Assembly: GCA_905397405.1 (NCBI GenBank)
Contig: CAJPVJ010000239.1
Location: forward strand, 1-31,001
Source of the DNA: Oppiella nova
Lineage: Eukaryota; Arthropoda; Arachnida; Sarcoptiformes; Oppiidae
Length of the DNA stretch: 31,001 nt
Direction of reading: 5' to 3'
Shown: in pieces, positions 1 through 11,900 of the stretch
How positions within the stretch are numbered: position 1 is the first letter of the stretch
Layout: the number at the start of each line of letters is the position of its first letter
The notes under the pieces: generated by a model
The model's database searches: none
What the model saw: the letters and a program-made list of their open reading frames with translations, nothing else
What the model was told of the DNA's origin: nothing
Made by a program: the position numbers and the translations under genes

Positions 1-652
1 GTATACGATATAATGGTTTCCTTCACTTCCTTATGAGACGCGTGTGTTGTCTGTTATTTCGTGTTATTTTAGTTCAAGTCTTTAGTTAAACCAAAACTCC
101 ATACTCTGTACGAGTTTCTCATATTTTAAAAATTTTTTACTCAATATATTAAACCTGTTTTCCAACACATATGCACTCATTATATCGTTTAGTTTTCTTC
201 AATCTAAAAACAGTTGCAAATAATTACTTCAAATAATTATTGCTTCAATTGAATCGTCTCTTGAGACGAGAAATTTTTGTTCAAATAACTTTACGCCTCA
301 ATAGCTTTTTCGGAAACTCCCAAATCTGGTCCATTGTTTTCATGTAATTGTAATCACTTTTATTGCATTACACATAAATTATTGAAAGATTGACAAAATG
401 CAAAATAATTGCAATTATACTACAATTGAAATATTGAATAATAAAAAGCGCTTGTTTTCAGTGAGTTGTGAATGACCCGTCAATTATCATATAAAAAATT
501 ATTAAATTATTTGATTATCTGTGCCTTAAGATAAGGGGCAAAAGTGTTTGGTTATCGGTTATAAATATTTTATGACTATAAATAGAGACGAAAAGATCTT
601 TTTTTGTAAAGAATGTAAAATTTTCAAATAAAATACTATTTAATAAGAGTAG

Positions 653-668
653 GTCGAGTCGAGTCGAG
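653..668. repeat. Short GTCGA tandem repeat
   Basis: Three consecutive copies of the pentamer gtcga are seen in AT-rich DNA. No function is implied. Confidence 0.6.
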
Positions 669-759
669 ATATGTTTGCAACATAGGCTGCTTTTATTGCT
701 GTATATATTCAGTGTATAACAGGTATTCGTCGTCATTCATATAACCATTGCATGGCTTC

Positions 760-1014
760 AGGCCTTTTATATCTTAACTAACAATTCAAAGCTAAAGAGG
801 TCGGTCATCAAAGTGGGCCATCACCGGGTCGGTCACCGTATGCTCACCACAAGAATGCGTCCATACGATTACGGTTACCAAATGCTAAGGCCTTTTATAT
901 CTTAACTAACAATTCAAAGCTAAAGAGGTCGGTCATCAAAGTGGGCCATCACCGGGTCGGTCACCGTATGCTCACCACAAGAATGCGTCCATACGATTAC
1001 GGTTACCAAATGCT
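760..1014 (+). repeat. Perfect tandem duplication, 127 + 1 + 127 bases
   Basis: Bases 760-886 are repeated exactly at 888-1014, with a single 'a' (887) between the copies; position p matches p+128 throughout, and matching fails immediately outside. Two other places in the window (14493-14747 and 26203-26457) have the same 127+a+127 form, so I read this as an assembly join in which contig ends sharing a 127-base overlap were concatenated, not as a biological repeat. The block is richer in GC than its surroundings and largely free of stops on the plus strand in all three frames from about 790 onwards, so it could be part of an exon or of an old mobile element, but I cannot identify it. Confidence 0.95.
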
Positions 1015-4000
1015 CACCCCTTGCCAAAACTCCACACCAACCATTCAATTCAATACGTGATTTCAATTAAACAGTCAACAAATATTTAAATCATATTTTA
1101 CGCTATACTAAGACTACTGGCGAAAGCGTTGACTTATTTTTTTGCTCTTTTATTCATTATTATAAACAAATAATACTATTCTCTTAGAACAATAGTCTCT
1201 TGTTTTAAAGTATAAAAACTTTTGATTGAATGCATAATGTGTAGAAAATTTCATTCATTACTAGTGTTGATTTGTTTAAGTACTTAAAGCTTAAGATTTT
1301 TGCGCCGATTTTCACCGTACAATTGAATTAAAGCTTTATTTTGAAAATTCGTAGAAATTCTTTAGAGACATGTAATTTAATATCATTCATACGATTTTCA
1401 ATGGTGTTTATGAATCAATGATCATTTTTGAGCTTTCCTTTAAATTAAAGTTAAGGTGAAAATGAGTGCAAATGAGCACTAATTTAGAAGTTTGTAAAGA
1501 AATGATTACTATTTCCTTCCTTTAGATGTTAGCAAAAGTGTCGGTCCTTTCACGAGATGTACGAAATGCACAAAAGAGGCAAACATTTCATACATTTTTT
1601 AGTCTCTTTGGCAACCTTTAGGCTATTAATGATAAACATTGAGTTAAGGCTATTATTTGTTGAAATTCATTGTAAAGGTCTTCTTCCAAATGCAGTTTGT
1701 GTGCGATTTTTGTCAATAAGACTGAAAAATATGATTTAATAGGTTATTGGCCTTTAAATACTGTGAACCAAAATAAGGTTGTGTTGTATCGACATTTAAA
1801 CAAATATATTTATAAATAAATTTTGCACTTAAAGCACAATAACACAGTGTTTTGAAAGTCTGAACATTTCTTTATAATTTCTTGAATTTGCTTTTTAATG
1901 ATTAGGTTAAGGGTTTTGTTGACAATCTATTACGAAGACTCCCAACATTGCCAACAGCTTTCAAACACTGTTAGCATGATATGAAAGCCCAATATTTTAT
2001 TAAAAATCGTTTTAAACATATTTTTTGCAAACATTTGTTCCAAATTAATATTATTTCTCAGATATTCAAAGAAATGATTAGAAATAATAGAAATTATTTC
2101 ATTTGAATTGTGTTATAGGACTCGACTTTTAGAAAAGTATGTTATGTTAAGCTATTAATTGTCTGGCAAACAGTGAATGACAAATAAAGTTAAAAATGCA
2201 AAAGAAATGACACCTTTTCTTATTTATTGTATTACAGCACTAATGCCCTGAAATAACATTTATATTACTTATAAATAGTATATTTATTTCCTAAATATAC
2301 ATTTTATATAAAAATTTCATAATAATGCTAAAATGACAGTTAATTTTACAATTTAAATATTTAATGAATGAAAGTAAAACATGGAAACCATTATTATATT
2401 AAGCAAATCTCTATTAATATAACAAAACAATTTTGTTAATTATGTTTTAAGCGGAAACAATTTGTGCTGAGAATGTCGTCGAGTGGTCTGACATTAGTTA
2501 TTTCATACAAGTATTATTACATTACAAGTGGTCTCAGTTGAAACTCACTCAACCGATCTCTTTGTCAACTTATCTTACATTTATTTAAATATCATTTTCA
2601 TATATTATTCATTTCACTAATTCTTTTAAAAATACATAATATTTTTTAATATTTGGCTTTATATTTTGGATATTTAACAAGCATTTAGTCAAATAAATCG
2701 TGATGTTTAAGACCTTTGGGCTGTTATTTGGCAAATCATATGCTTTTATTCATAATTTATAAAAAGTTATTATTATTTTAGAATTTCATTTAAAATATAT
2801 TTAGTACTTAAATATTTTTTAATTCACAAAATTATTAATTATATGGAATTATATGATTTAATTCTTGTTTATAATTTTCACATTCACAAATGTTGTCAAA
2901 TCAGGAAATATTAATTAATTGAAATAATAATAATAATAAACTTTATATCTATTTGTGATATAATAAGGAATTATAAAAACCTTAAGTATTAATGAGTATA
3001 AATTCTATAAATTTTTAATATATATAAAAATTTAAAATAAAATAGCGATTACATGAGAACACACTATAAAATATTTTTATTACTGATATGATTGGACTGT
3101 CAATTAAAAAGGGATCAAAACTTTTATATACCTGTGCTCTGGGCTAACAGTTATAATTCGCTTCCGGGGAAGGAGTGGAGGCAATAACAACATGTATTAC
3201 TTAAATATTATAATAAATTCTCTATTTATGTAACAAACCTAAACAAGATTTGATGCTCAAAAATCTCTTTTGTACTTAAAGGTTACTTTAAAAATATAGA
3301 TTTATTACACGATTTGCATCAAATTTCTCTTTGAAAAATTAATTGAATAATTATTAGCAGAACATTGGGTTGAATTAACTCTAAACCAGAATAAAAAAGA
3401 TCAGTAGTTGTGAGCAGTCATAGTCATTGCCTCCAACTACTAAACCTATGAATAACTTATATCCGTTTTCTATGCAATCATATTCAAACTAATTATATAC
3501 CTTTTATATTAATCTTCTGTTAATTTCTTTGTTAGTCTATATAAACATATTTTAGTAAATGAGTCATTAAATAATTCATTGGAGTGTTTGAATATAAAAC
3601 TCTATTTAAATTAAAAATTACCGGCACCTCCAACTAAGTCTTCAATGTGACTTTCATTTAATGTGGATTTATTATATAAGCTATTTTAGAGGTAATTCAA
3701 TGAAATATATCCACTTTAAATTCTTCTCAGTTTTACATAAGTGTTGTAGACGTGAATTAAAATTTTTGTTTAAAATATTTGTAAAAATATTTCATAAATA
3801 GGAAATAATATAGAAAAAACTAATGGGAATATAACTAATCAGAGATGAAAATCATTTTGTTTTTCTAATTAAACAAGGATTTGAATGAGGATTTAGTTTG
3901 AAACTAGTTTTGATGCACAAACGGACTTAGAGTACCGCATAGAGTGTATGCAATAGTGATATAACGGTGTTGTGTGTAATTTGAGCACATTTTGTGTTTA

Positions 4001-7000
4001 AAAGCAAAACAATTTATCTTTCATTCAGTTCTTAGTTTTGATTCTATTTATGTGAAGGAAATAATATTTTTGAACTAATATTCAATAAAATAAATGTTTT
4101 TTATTCAAAAATCGTATTTGTATTAAAGAAAACTCATTAAATGGTATTTAGGATAACGTCTAATAAGAATATTTAACACTAAGTCTCGGTTTATGTAACG
4201 ATTGTATGACTTAAGAGCCGGTTTAGTGTTATTACGAAAAAGTATGACAACTAATAAGTTATGTAAAATATTTCTCTTAACTCATTATTATTATAATTTC
4301 AAAGTGGGCTCAATTGAAATGCTTTTAAAAATTCCGAAACAATAGTTAGCAAATTAAATGCATAGACTTTATACGTGTAATTCCGTTACAAATCAATTTT
4401 GGGCTAAACTCTCAAAAGGAGTACTTTTTCTTATTTCTAAACAATCAAGAATTTTGTCCTCGATTTTAATTATTCTTTCAATTTTCAAGCCTTAACTCTA
4501 TATTCAAAGGCAAAACATGTTTTATATTATATCTTAAAGTTTTCTCAAATCAAGCTAACTTTACACCCAAACCATATCAATGTACATAAATATAATGTTT
4601 CCAAATCTGAATTTTATTTTCATATCTAAGCATATAATTTCCCTTTTGAACGCCTTTTATTATTTTATATCAAAATGTTTGCAATTATGAAATCATATTT
4701 TTTAAAGTTTCATTTCTTTTCACATTTTATTTTATAAAATATTTTGTGTGAGTTTATGTGAACTCATGTATAAAGGGCTCAATCTTGCAAATGACAAGAA
4801 TATCAATATTATTGTCTTTTCATGTGAATCAAAGCTAATTATGTTTATCAATGCATTACCTAATGATAAAAACTGATACTTCTTATATAAATGCAATTTT
4901 GATATGATATAAAATATTAAATTTGGGACAAATTATTATTTATGGCCAAAAATAAACAGAATATCTAAACATATCTATAAATATATTTATTTGTTTGGAA
5001 ATTATTTACAAATAAGACTTAACAGTCAGTCTAACGGTATAATATGCTTCATTTAAATACAACTCCACCCAAAACAATGTAATCAAATTGAATGTATGAA
5101 TGACTCAAATAAGCTGTCATTGACTGGTGTGTAAAAGTCACACAAACCTCAATTCTGTCCACTTTTACCATACCATACGAAAAGTATGAATATTTTTTTA
5201 TAAGCAATCTTGTCATTGCTATTCAAATAATGTATTTTATTTAAATTTTTATGAATTTTCATACATTAACTAATAATTTACATACATATAGGAAAATTTT
5301 ATATAAAACTCAAGTTAAGCTAATGGTTATGTCAAATGTTAGCAATCAATAAAAATCTGGAGGCAATAAAACTATAAACTATTAAATCGCCATTTATTTA
5401 AAGTTGATATCCATTGAAGCACAGGTTAATCGTTTGAATAGTCTGTTAAATTTAATTTACTTTTATTATTATCATTTCTTGATAAAAAGGTTATTGAAAT
5501 CAAAACAATAGACAAATCTTATAATATTTGAAACTTAATTACATAAGCAATATTTCTAATCACTTAATAATCGTTACATTTTATCAATTTACAAACAAAA
5601 TCATTTATAACTCCTATTGTAATTATAACTTTGTGTTGAAAACTTTATTTATTACTTTCTCTCTCTTTTAATTAAATTTTTTCATAAACATTATTTTATT
5701 TTTAATATAACTTTTATTATATTTTGTGTACAAACTATCGATTTCAAAAAATAATTCAATTTCATTTAAGGCTTTATCATTTTTCTCACTTTAATAAATA
5801 ATAATTTATTTTAAAATTATTAGTAGTTTAAAACTACATTCATGAATATATTTCACAATCCTTTAAAAATTATCATATAAAAATGGTAAATTATCATTTT
5901 ATCAAAAAATATCATTACGTTATTTAATCAAAATTCAATTACATTAAACGATTTTAGAAACTAATATATATTTCGCGTGTTATATCAAATGCATTTGGTT
6001 TAAAGTTTCAATGATATAACACTTTTACTTTATTTCTAAATAATTTGAATGAAAATAAAAACATTAGACATTCATTTAGACAGTAATACATTCTTATAAT
6101 AAATTGTTTGAAATTCTCAGCAATTTTAAGTCTTAATCCATATTAAGCTGCTGTGAGAGCACAGGTATATCTCACACGGATTTAACAAAAACTATGATTT
6201 ATCATTTCATTGATTAGTAATCAGTAAAGCATTTAAATATCTTTCGTAATACGAATCAAATGTAATATCATTTCAAATATTGTCACGTATTTGATAATTA
6301 AATTGAATTCAAAGCTAAAGGTATTAAGAAAGCTAACAAAATAAGGAAATCATAACAAATAATTAATGATTTATACAAAGTTTAAGAAATTAACAAAATA
6401 ATATAATTTTCACACAAAATACGATAAACAAAAATGTGAAACAAAATATTTATATTCAATACTCCTTAATATTACTAATCTATTGATCATTAATTTCGTG
6501 AAACATTTTCACCCTTTAAAATGAAATAAAGTGCAATAATTTGGGTTATTTTCTCATTGAACTCCGCGTTTGCATTATTATTATATCTCTCTTATGATAA
6601 GAATTTTATTAATTATTTCTTTATTTTTCAATACCTAAGACACGAATGTTTCAAAACTATTCTGTAATACAATACAAAAATTTGTATACAAAATTAATTT
6701 CCAAAACAAAAAATCAATGCTTTGGAGAAATAATGATAATAATAAGAATAAAAGCAAATTATTATTTCAATAAAAACGTGTTTTAATGGAAGTTTTCTGT
6801 GAAACTACTGAAAGGGTGTAACAAATAAACCCAAAATAAATTCATAGCGAAGGTTGCATTGCTTTCACTAACTTGTCATTCATTTACACAGTTTTATATG
6901 TTTTACAAATATGTTGTTTAATTCTATGTAAAGTATCACAATTGCTATTTAAATAGATTATTGGTCATAAATGTTGCTACAAATAGATTCATTTGAATTT

Positions 7001-7494
7001 ACACTTAATTTTTGATATATAAATTTTGATAATTGAAAATCACGAGAATGGTATTAATTAGTACGATATTAATACCCACGTCTCACGTCTCAAAACTCCC
7101 CTCACCATTAGTTATTCACTCAATGGGTTGCTATCTTTTATCAATTAAATCATTTTATTACAACAACTAAACCTATTGACTAAGAAATTCACATTAAATA
7201 ATTAGCCAAAAAAGTGATTAAACTTTAATTGGTTTTATTTTTCCTAATTAATCAACAAATTTGAAATATTTGTGTCAATAAAAAAGAAAATTATGAGAAG
7301 TAGTTGTCATTTGAGTCTTATTTATGGTCAGAATATTTAAATGTTTTGCCAATTTTCTAGTCGATGTTAAAATGACATTTATCAAGAAATAATTTTCTTT
7401 ATTTTTTATATAACTTATATTTTCCAAATGATTTTATTTACGATCTTAAATCGTATTGAAATTAAAATATAATTACATTTCAAATAAGACATAA

Positions 7495-7570
7495 GAGGCT
7501 GAGATGTGGGTCAAGGCGAGCGCTGGCAACCGATGAAGTGATCCGATCCATAGGTTTTTCTTCGTTTTTT
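7495..7570. other. GC-richer island, unassigned
   Basis: A stretch of mixed composition within AT-rich DNA, containing the string gcgagcgctggcaaccgatg. One plus frame is open from about 7497 to 7611 and reads without any recognisable motif; a 23-codon minus-strand frame also crosses it. It could be a 5' UTR exon or a promoter element of the large gene downstream. I see no start codon followed by a signal peptide. Confidence 0.2.
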
Positions 7571-8678
7571 CGCTCAAGAATTTTTGGACCAGTTTTTCAA
7601 ACAAGTGTTTAAATAACGGAATGCTTTTTAAGACAACTTATAAATAAGATCTCATTGAAGGGCAAACACTTAGAAATAGCCATAAGATATGCTCTCTTTT
7701 TTTTACTTACTCCTCCTTCCGCTTTAACACAATTTTGCGATTTCAAGTAATTTCCTAACATTTGAAGCCATAATAATCATAACAATAACTGATGTGATGG
7801 TTAGATCTCACTCGAGAGGGGTTGGGCCGATAGACGTCAAAAAAAAGTGTATAACTCTATTTGAATGAATGCTTTCAAGGATTTCTCAATTAAGTTATGT
7901 TTGTACCGTAAGTTACTGTACATTACTATTGAGGACATAAATATACCGTAATGACCAAAACATTATTCTAATAAAAGTTATTCTTGAATTAAGTTGAATT
8001 AAAAAATAAGATTTTATTGCAATTTTATTACAATATAATTTATAATTCACATAAAAGGACAATAATATGAAAAACGTTGAGTAAAAAATAACAACAACTC
8101 TCATATATTATTGAAAGCTTTGAGAAATAAGCTAATATTTTGATGAAATTCTCATAAAACATATTTAACTTATATGAATAGTACTTAGTTTGTATAGTGT
8201 GTGGTATAAGTTTGTTTGATGGTATAAATATGATTTGGTTATATACAATGGCATAACTGTATAAGTGTTGTGTATTTCATGTATGGCATGAAATGTGGAA
8301 CAAACATGAATTTGTTGATGAGATTGGGAATAGAGTTCATCATAACTCCAGTAATGCTAGTAATGTGAACACGACTGACCGACTTTCTGCTCACTAAATA
8401 CATTGTAATTAACTATTAGACAAAAATGTAAATATTTATATCGATAATAGAAACCATAATTAACTTAAGAATAACTTATTGAATAATGCATTTATTGAAA
8501 TGAATTATTTTTCTATTATATAACCAGATAATGACTTATTTATAATACAAACTCATTTCATGTGAATTCTATTTTAAACATATTTTATACGGTATTTAAT
8601 TTAATGGCAAATAAAAAAGCAATTTCCAAACTAATAGTTAATACTAATACTAAATATTATGAATATTTCCACATCCAG

Positions 8679-8933
8679 AGTGCAATCACAATGAATTCCA
8701 ATGCAAATCAGACAATACATGCATTTCAATACACAAAGTACAAGACGGCATAATCGACTGCCCGGATGCCAGTGACGAGAAATGTAGGTCCGACCAGTTC
8801 AAATGCCGGTGCGGTTTCCCCAAATGCATTGACAGACACCTCGTCGGCAATGGGGTCCTCGACTGTAAGGACGGCTCTGATGAAGGCCAACAACTGGACT
8901 GTCATTACAAGAAGCATAAGAAGAAGACTTCAG
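8679..8933 (+). CDS. Exon: two LDL-receptor class A modules
   Basis: The acceptor is tttccacatccag|ag and the donor ttcag|gtaaac. The reading frame has TGC at 8681. Module 1 runs from the Cys at 8681 to EKC and contains the calcium-type signature DGIIDCPDASDE. Module 2 follows at once (FKCRCGFPKCID, then DCKDGSDE). The exon takes two bases of a codon at its start and leaves one at its end, so it is a symmetrical phase 1-1 module exon, typical of shuffled extracellular domains. LDLa modules bind calcium and protein ligands. Both modules lack the usual Cys before Asp-Gly: the sequence is VQDG in the first and VGNG in the second, and the second also has an unusual Cys-Arg-Cys. The C-terminal end is a Lys/His cluster (KKHKKK). 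No ATG in this frame makes a convincing start. Confidence 0.9.
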
Positions 8934-11900
8934 GTAAACACACCTATCATTCACTTACATACTATACTCGCGATTATTGTACTCTTCAATATCACACATA
9001 TCTACTGAATACAAGCGAACATAAGTTTTCCCCTCAATTACTAAACCATTTTCAGCCTAACATATGATTATTGCTGCAAATCTGTCGTTGCCTTTACTGA
9101 ACCTATCAATCACTCAATACTTAATGAATAATGTAATTAACAAAAACTCAAATCAATTGTTAATATAATACAATACAATGTAAGTCTCGAATTGACATCA
9201 ATTGCTTTATATGTAAATCCAAATCACTATAACTAACACAACTAAAAGGTGTCGGTTTTGGCGAATACTAAATATGTGTTCAAAAGTCTGAATAACACAT
9301 TAACCATAGACTTAATATATGGTAACTAAAGTTTGTTGCCTTATATGACAATATCCTAATATTGATGACTTGAATGACTTGGATTAGGAGACGGTATGAC
9401 AGCAAGCAATGCCACTTCAGCGCAACTCTTGCATAAAGAGTCAATTAGTTCAGTCCTTTCGCCTAAATTAAGCGAATCACACATTTCTATGGCTTTCAGT
9501 TCAGATCATGTCTCGCAATCAACGCCTAACCAAATACTAGTCTCACAGCAAATGCCTGACAAACAAACTAACATTCAATTAGACGGTCTCTACCACGAGT
9601 CCCACCACTCCGTGCACTCGAGCCAAGCGATGACATTGCAGCCATCGGTGCCGTCGTTTGTAGAGCTAACCGGAACTTTCGTGCCATTCGAGCAGCTCTC
9701 CCAACACTCGGCATTCCCGGCACAACCAGGTCTGCCCGCTCTGCCCCCTCTCTCAGCTGTTCATTACTATACAAATGATGCCAAACTCACGACACAGGAC
9801 TCACTTATTGAGATCACCGGCACTTTCATACCTGAAATGGAGTCTATCTTAATTAATTCAACGCTTGATAACCATAAGAATCCCAATTCAAAGCCATTAG
9901 ACAAACTCAATGCAAATCATTATAACTACATAACTATTACGGGAACTAAAGAAATGTTTGCAACCAATGATAACACTTTTGAGATAATAACCGGAACTCA
10001 TGTAAGCAATAAGTCTTCATATGTTTTCCTATTTGGAAACCACAAAATTGATTCAACAGTAAGTGTTAGTCCAGGACATAATGATAGCCGACACAAAAAG
10101 GACTCAATTTCTATATATGAGTCTAATTCTAAAGACACCAACAAATCAGTGACCATAAGACTCGATGGAGGGGAACTGGCAGTAGTCGTTCCCACACCTG
10201 TTCTCAAGCCTCACATCAAGAATAACTCGACAAATAATAAATTACTTTACGCTACGATTGAAACAAACGGTCAGCACAACAGAGGAGTTTTTGTAGAGGG
10301 GGTCGACTCTATCGACGTTTTTGGAGCACAAAAAGTCATGTCTAAAGCAAATCAGAGAAATACTTCTTTATTTGTGACATCACTTAACAGAGAAAAGCCT
10401 CAAAATATAATTATAAATCACAAACCAAAAGAAATCAAACCATTTGTCAAGGCTATTGAAAACCCAATTGAATCCAAATATATAGCAACTGAAAAGAACA
10501 ATACATTTGACAAAAATTATTTGAATCCTAAGCCAAATGTGCAGACAGTGACTGGAAGGAGAATAGGAGAGGGGGTATCCGTACTATCGGATCAATTCAT
10601 TAGTGCCAATAAAGCAGATGTGTTGACAAAGCCGTCTATAATTAGTTTGAAAGATAGGTTTATTAGCCATAATAGAGATGAGGAGAGCATTGCCTCTGCA
10701 GGCACTCCTGTGCTGAATACGGAATCGTTAGCATTGAGGAAAGCACCGGTATATACTCACTCGAAATTGGACCAAAACAAGCAAACTGAGGACACCAGCG
10801 ATGGTACAGATAAAGTAAAGCAAACAACAACTATTTTTGGATTTATTGACTTCACCACAACTATTAATAACACTGAAGTTGTTTTTATGCCAACGACCAA
10901 ACATGTCCAACAAAATCATCAAAAACTTTTCTCAAAGAATATTAGACCAGAATTTAATACTAAATTAAATTATAAGACAAAAGAAGCAATTTTTAAGACT
11001 TTATCGTCAAAGACATCTCTTTCTGATGACTTAAAGACTATTTGGGATGACATAAGACCTACAAAGAGTGTATCAGTGCCTAAATCTGTGTTAATCTCTA
11101 ACTTATTTAATAATAGACAACAGAATACAAGAGACGAACAATTAGAGACAATTAGAGCCGTATATGACAGCAAACAAAGTCTCAGACAAACAGATAGTCT
11201 ATCAATGGTTTCCAAAAATACGCAAACAGTTGACTCCTTTCAGGAAAGTCAGTCATTGAGTTCGTCAGCAGAGAGCCGACGCGTCTCATCGATTGAGCCC
11301 TCACTGTCATTGTCTTCGTCGTCGCCTCAGTTGGTCCGTCCGACCGGTCTGTTGAGCACAATCACCGGAACCAATGAGTTGGACGGTTCAGTGACTGAAT
11401 GGACCACTTCAGTGATCGGCACTTATATCAGAGGCACTTACGCTCATATATTACAGAGTACTTCAAGTATTTATGCCAAACATATCGAAACTACAAAAAC
11501 TGCTCCGTTTGACGACTTCAGTAATGATAGGACTGAACGACCAGTTTTCGTGGAAAGCCCTATCAATTCAGATGCATTGAGTGAATCAATTGAAATCGAT
11601 TTGAGTGAATCACATCGCATGGCAATACTGCCGACGCGGGTAACCATAACCAGTGGTTTCATATTACCCTCCGTTCTCCGTTCGCCTCAATTTGTCAATC
11701 AATCAAATGTAACACCGGTTGTGACAAAAGACTCAAACCCTATCCAAAGCAGTCATAACAGACTTCTGGAGTCGAGTTTAATTGATTCTAATCATGAAAG
11801 CTATCTCAAGACGCCTACACTTGAGACCAGTGCTGAGCTAAGACTCAAAACATATTTCACTCGATTTACATATTATACAACAGTTGTAAAAGAGGGCCAA

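Larger units (their letters stand above)
1..8678. other. AT-rich non-coding region, no supported exon
   Basis: About 8.7 kb of strongly AT-rich sequence. All open frames here are short (63-74 codons), have amino-acid compositions typical of random AT-rich DNA, and lack splice context. Since the first exon I can support, at 8679, begins in phase 1 without a start codon, the missing signal-peptide exon must lie here, or the region is a large intron and that exon is beyond the window. Higher-GC islands stand out at 790-1060 (inside and after a tandem duplication), 7495-7550 and 7800-7840. They could be 5' UTR exons or promoter pieces, but nothing decides it. Confidence 0.6.

Noticed and set aside
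515-736. Minus-strand 73-codon frame
   Set aside because: Composition (Leu, Phe, Ile, Asn, Ser) is that of random AT-rich DNA; no context supports a gene.
760-1014. Tandem duplication as a transposon target or satellite repeat
   Set aside because: The exact 127+1+127 form is shared with two unrelated loci, which points to assembly.
7689-7727. ATG followed by a very hydrophobic run (MLSFFYLLLLPL) as a signal peptide exon
   Set aside because: It hits a stop after 12 codons with no donor before it; it is better seen as a pyrimidine-rich tract.
8293-8397. A 34-codon frame MWNKHEFVDEIGN just upstream of the LDLa exon
   Set aside because: No hydrophobic signal, no donor before its stop, too short to distinguish from chance.
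8726-9008. Open frames in other registers over the LDLa exon
   Set aside because: They overlap the frame that shows two LDLa signatures and good splice sites; they are shadows.
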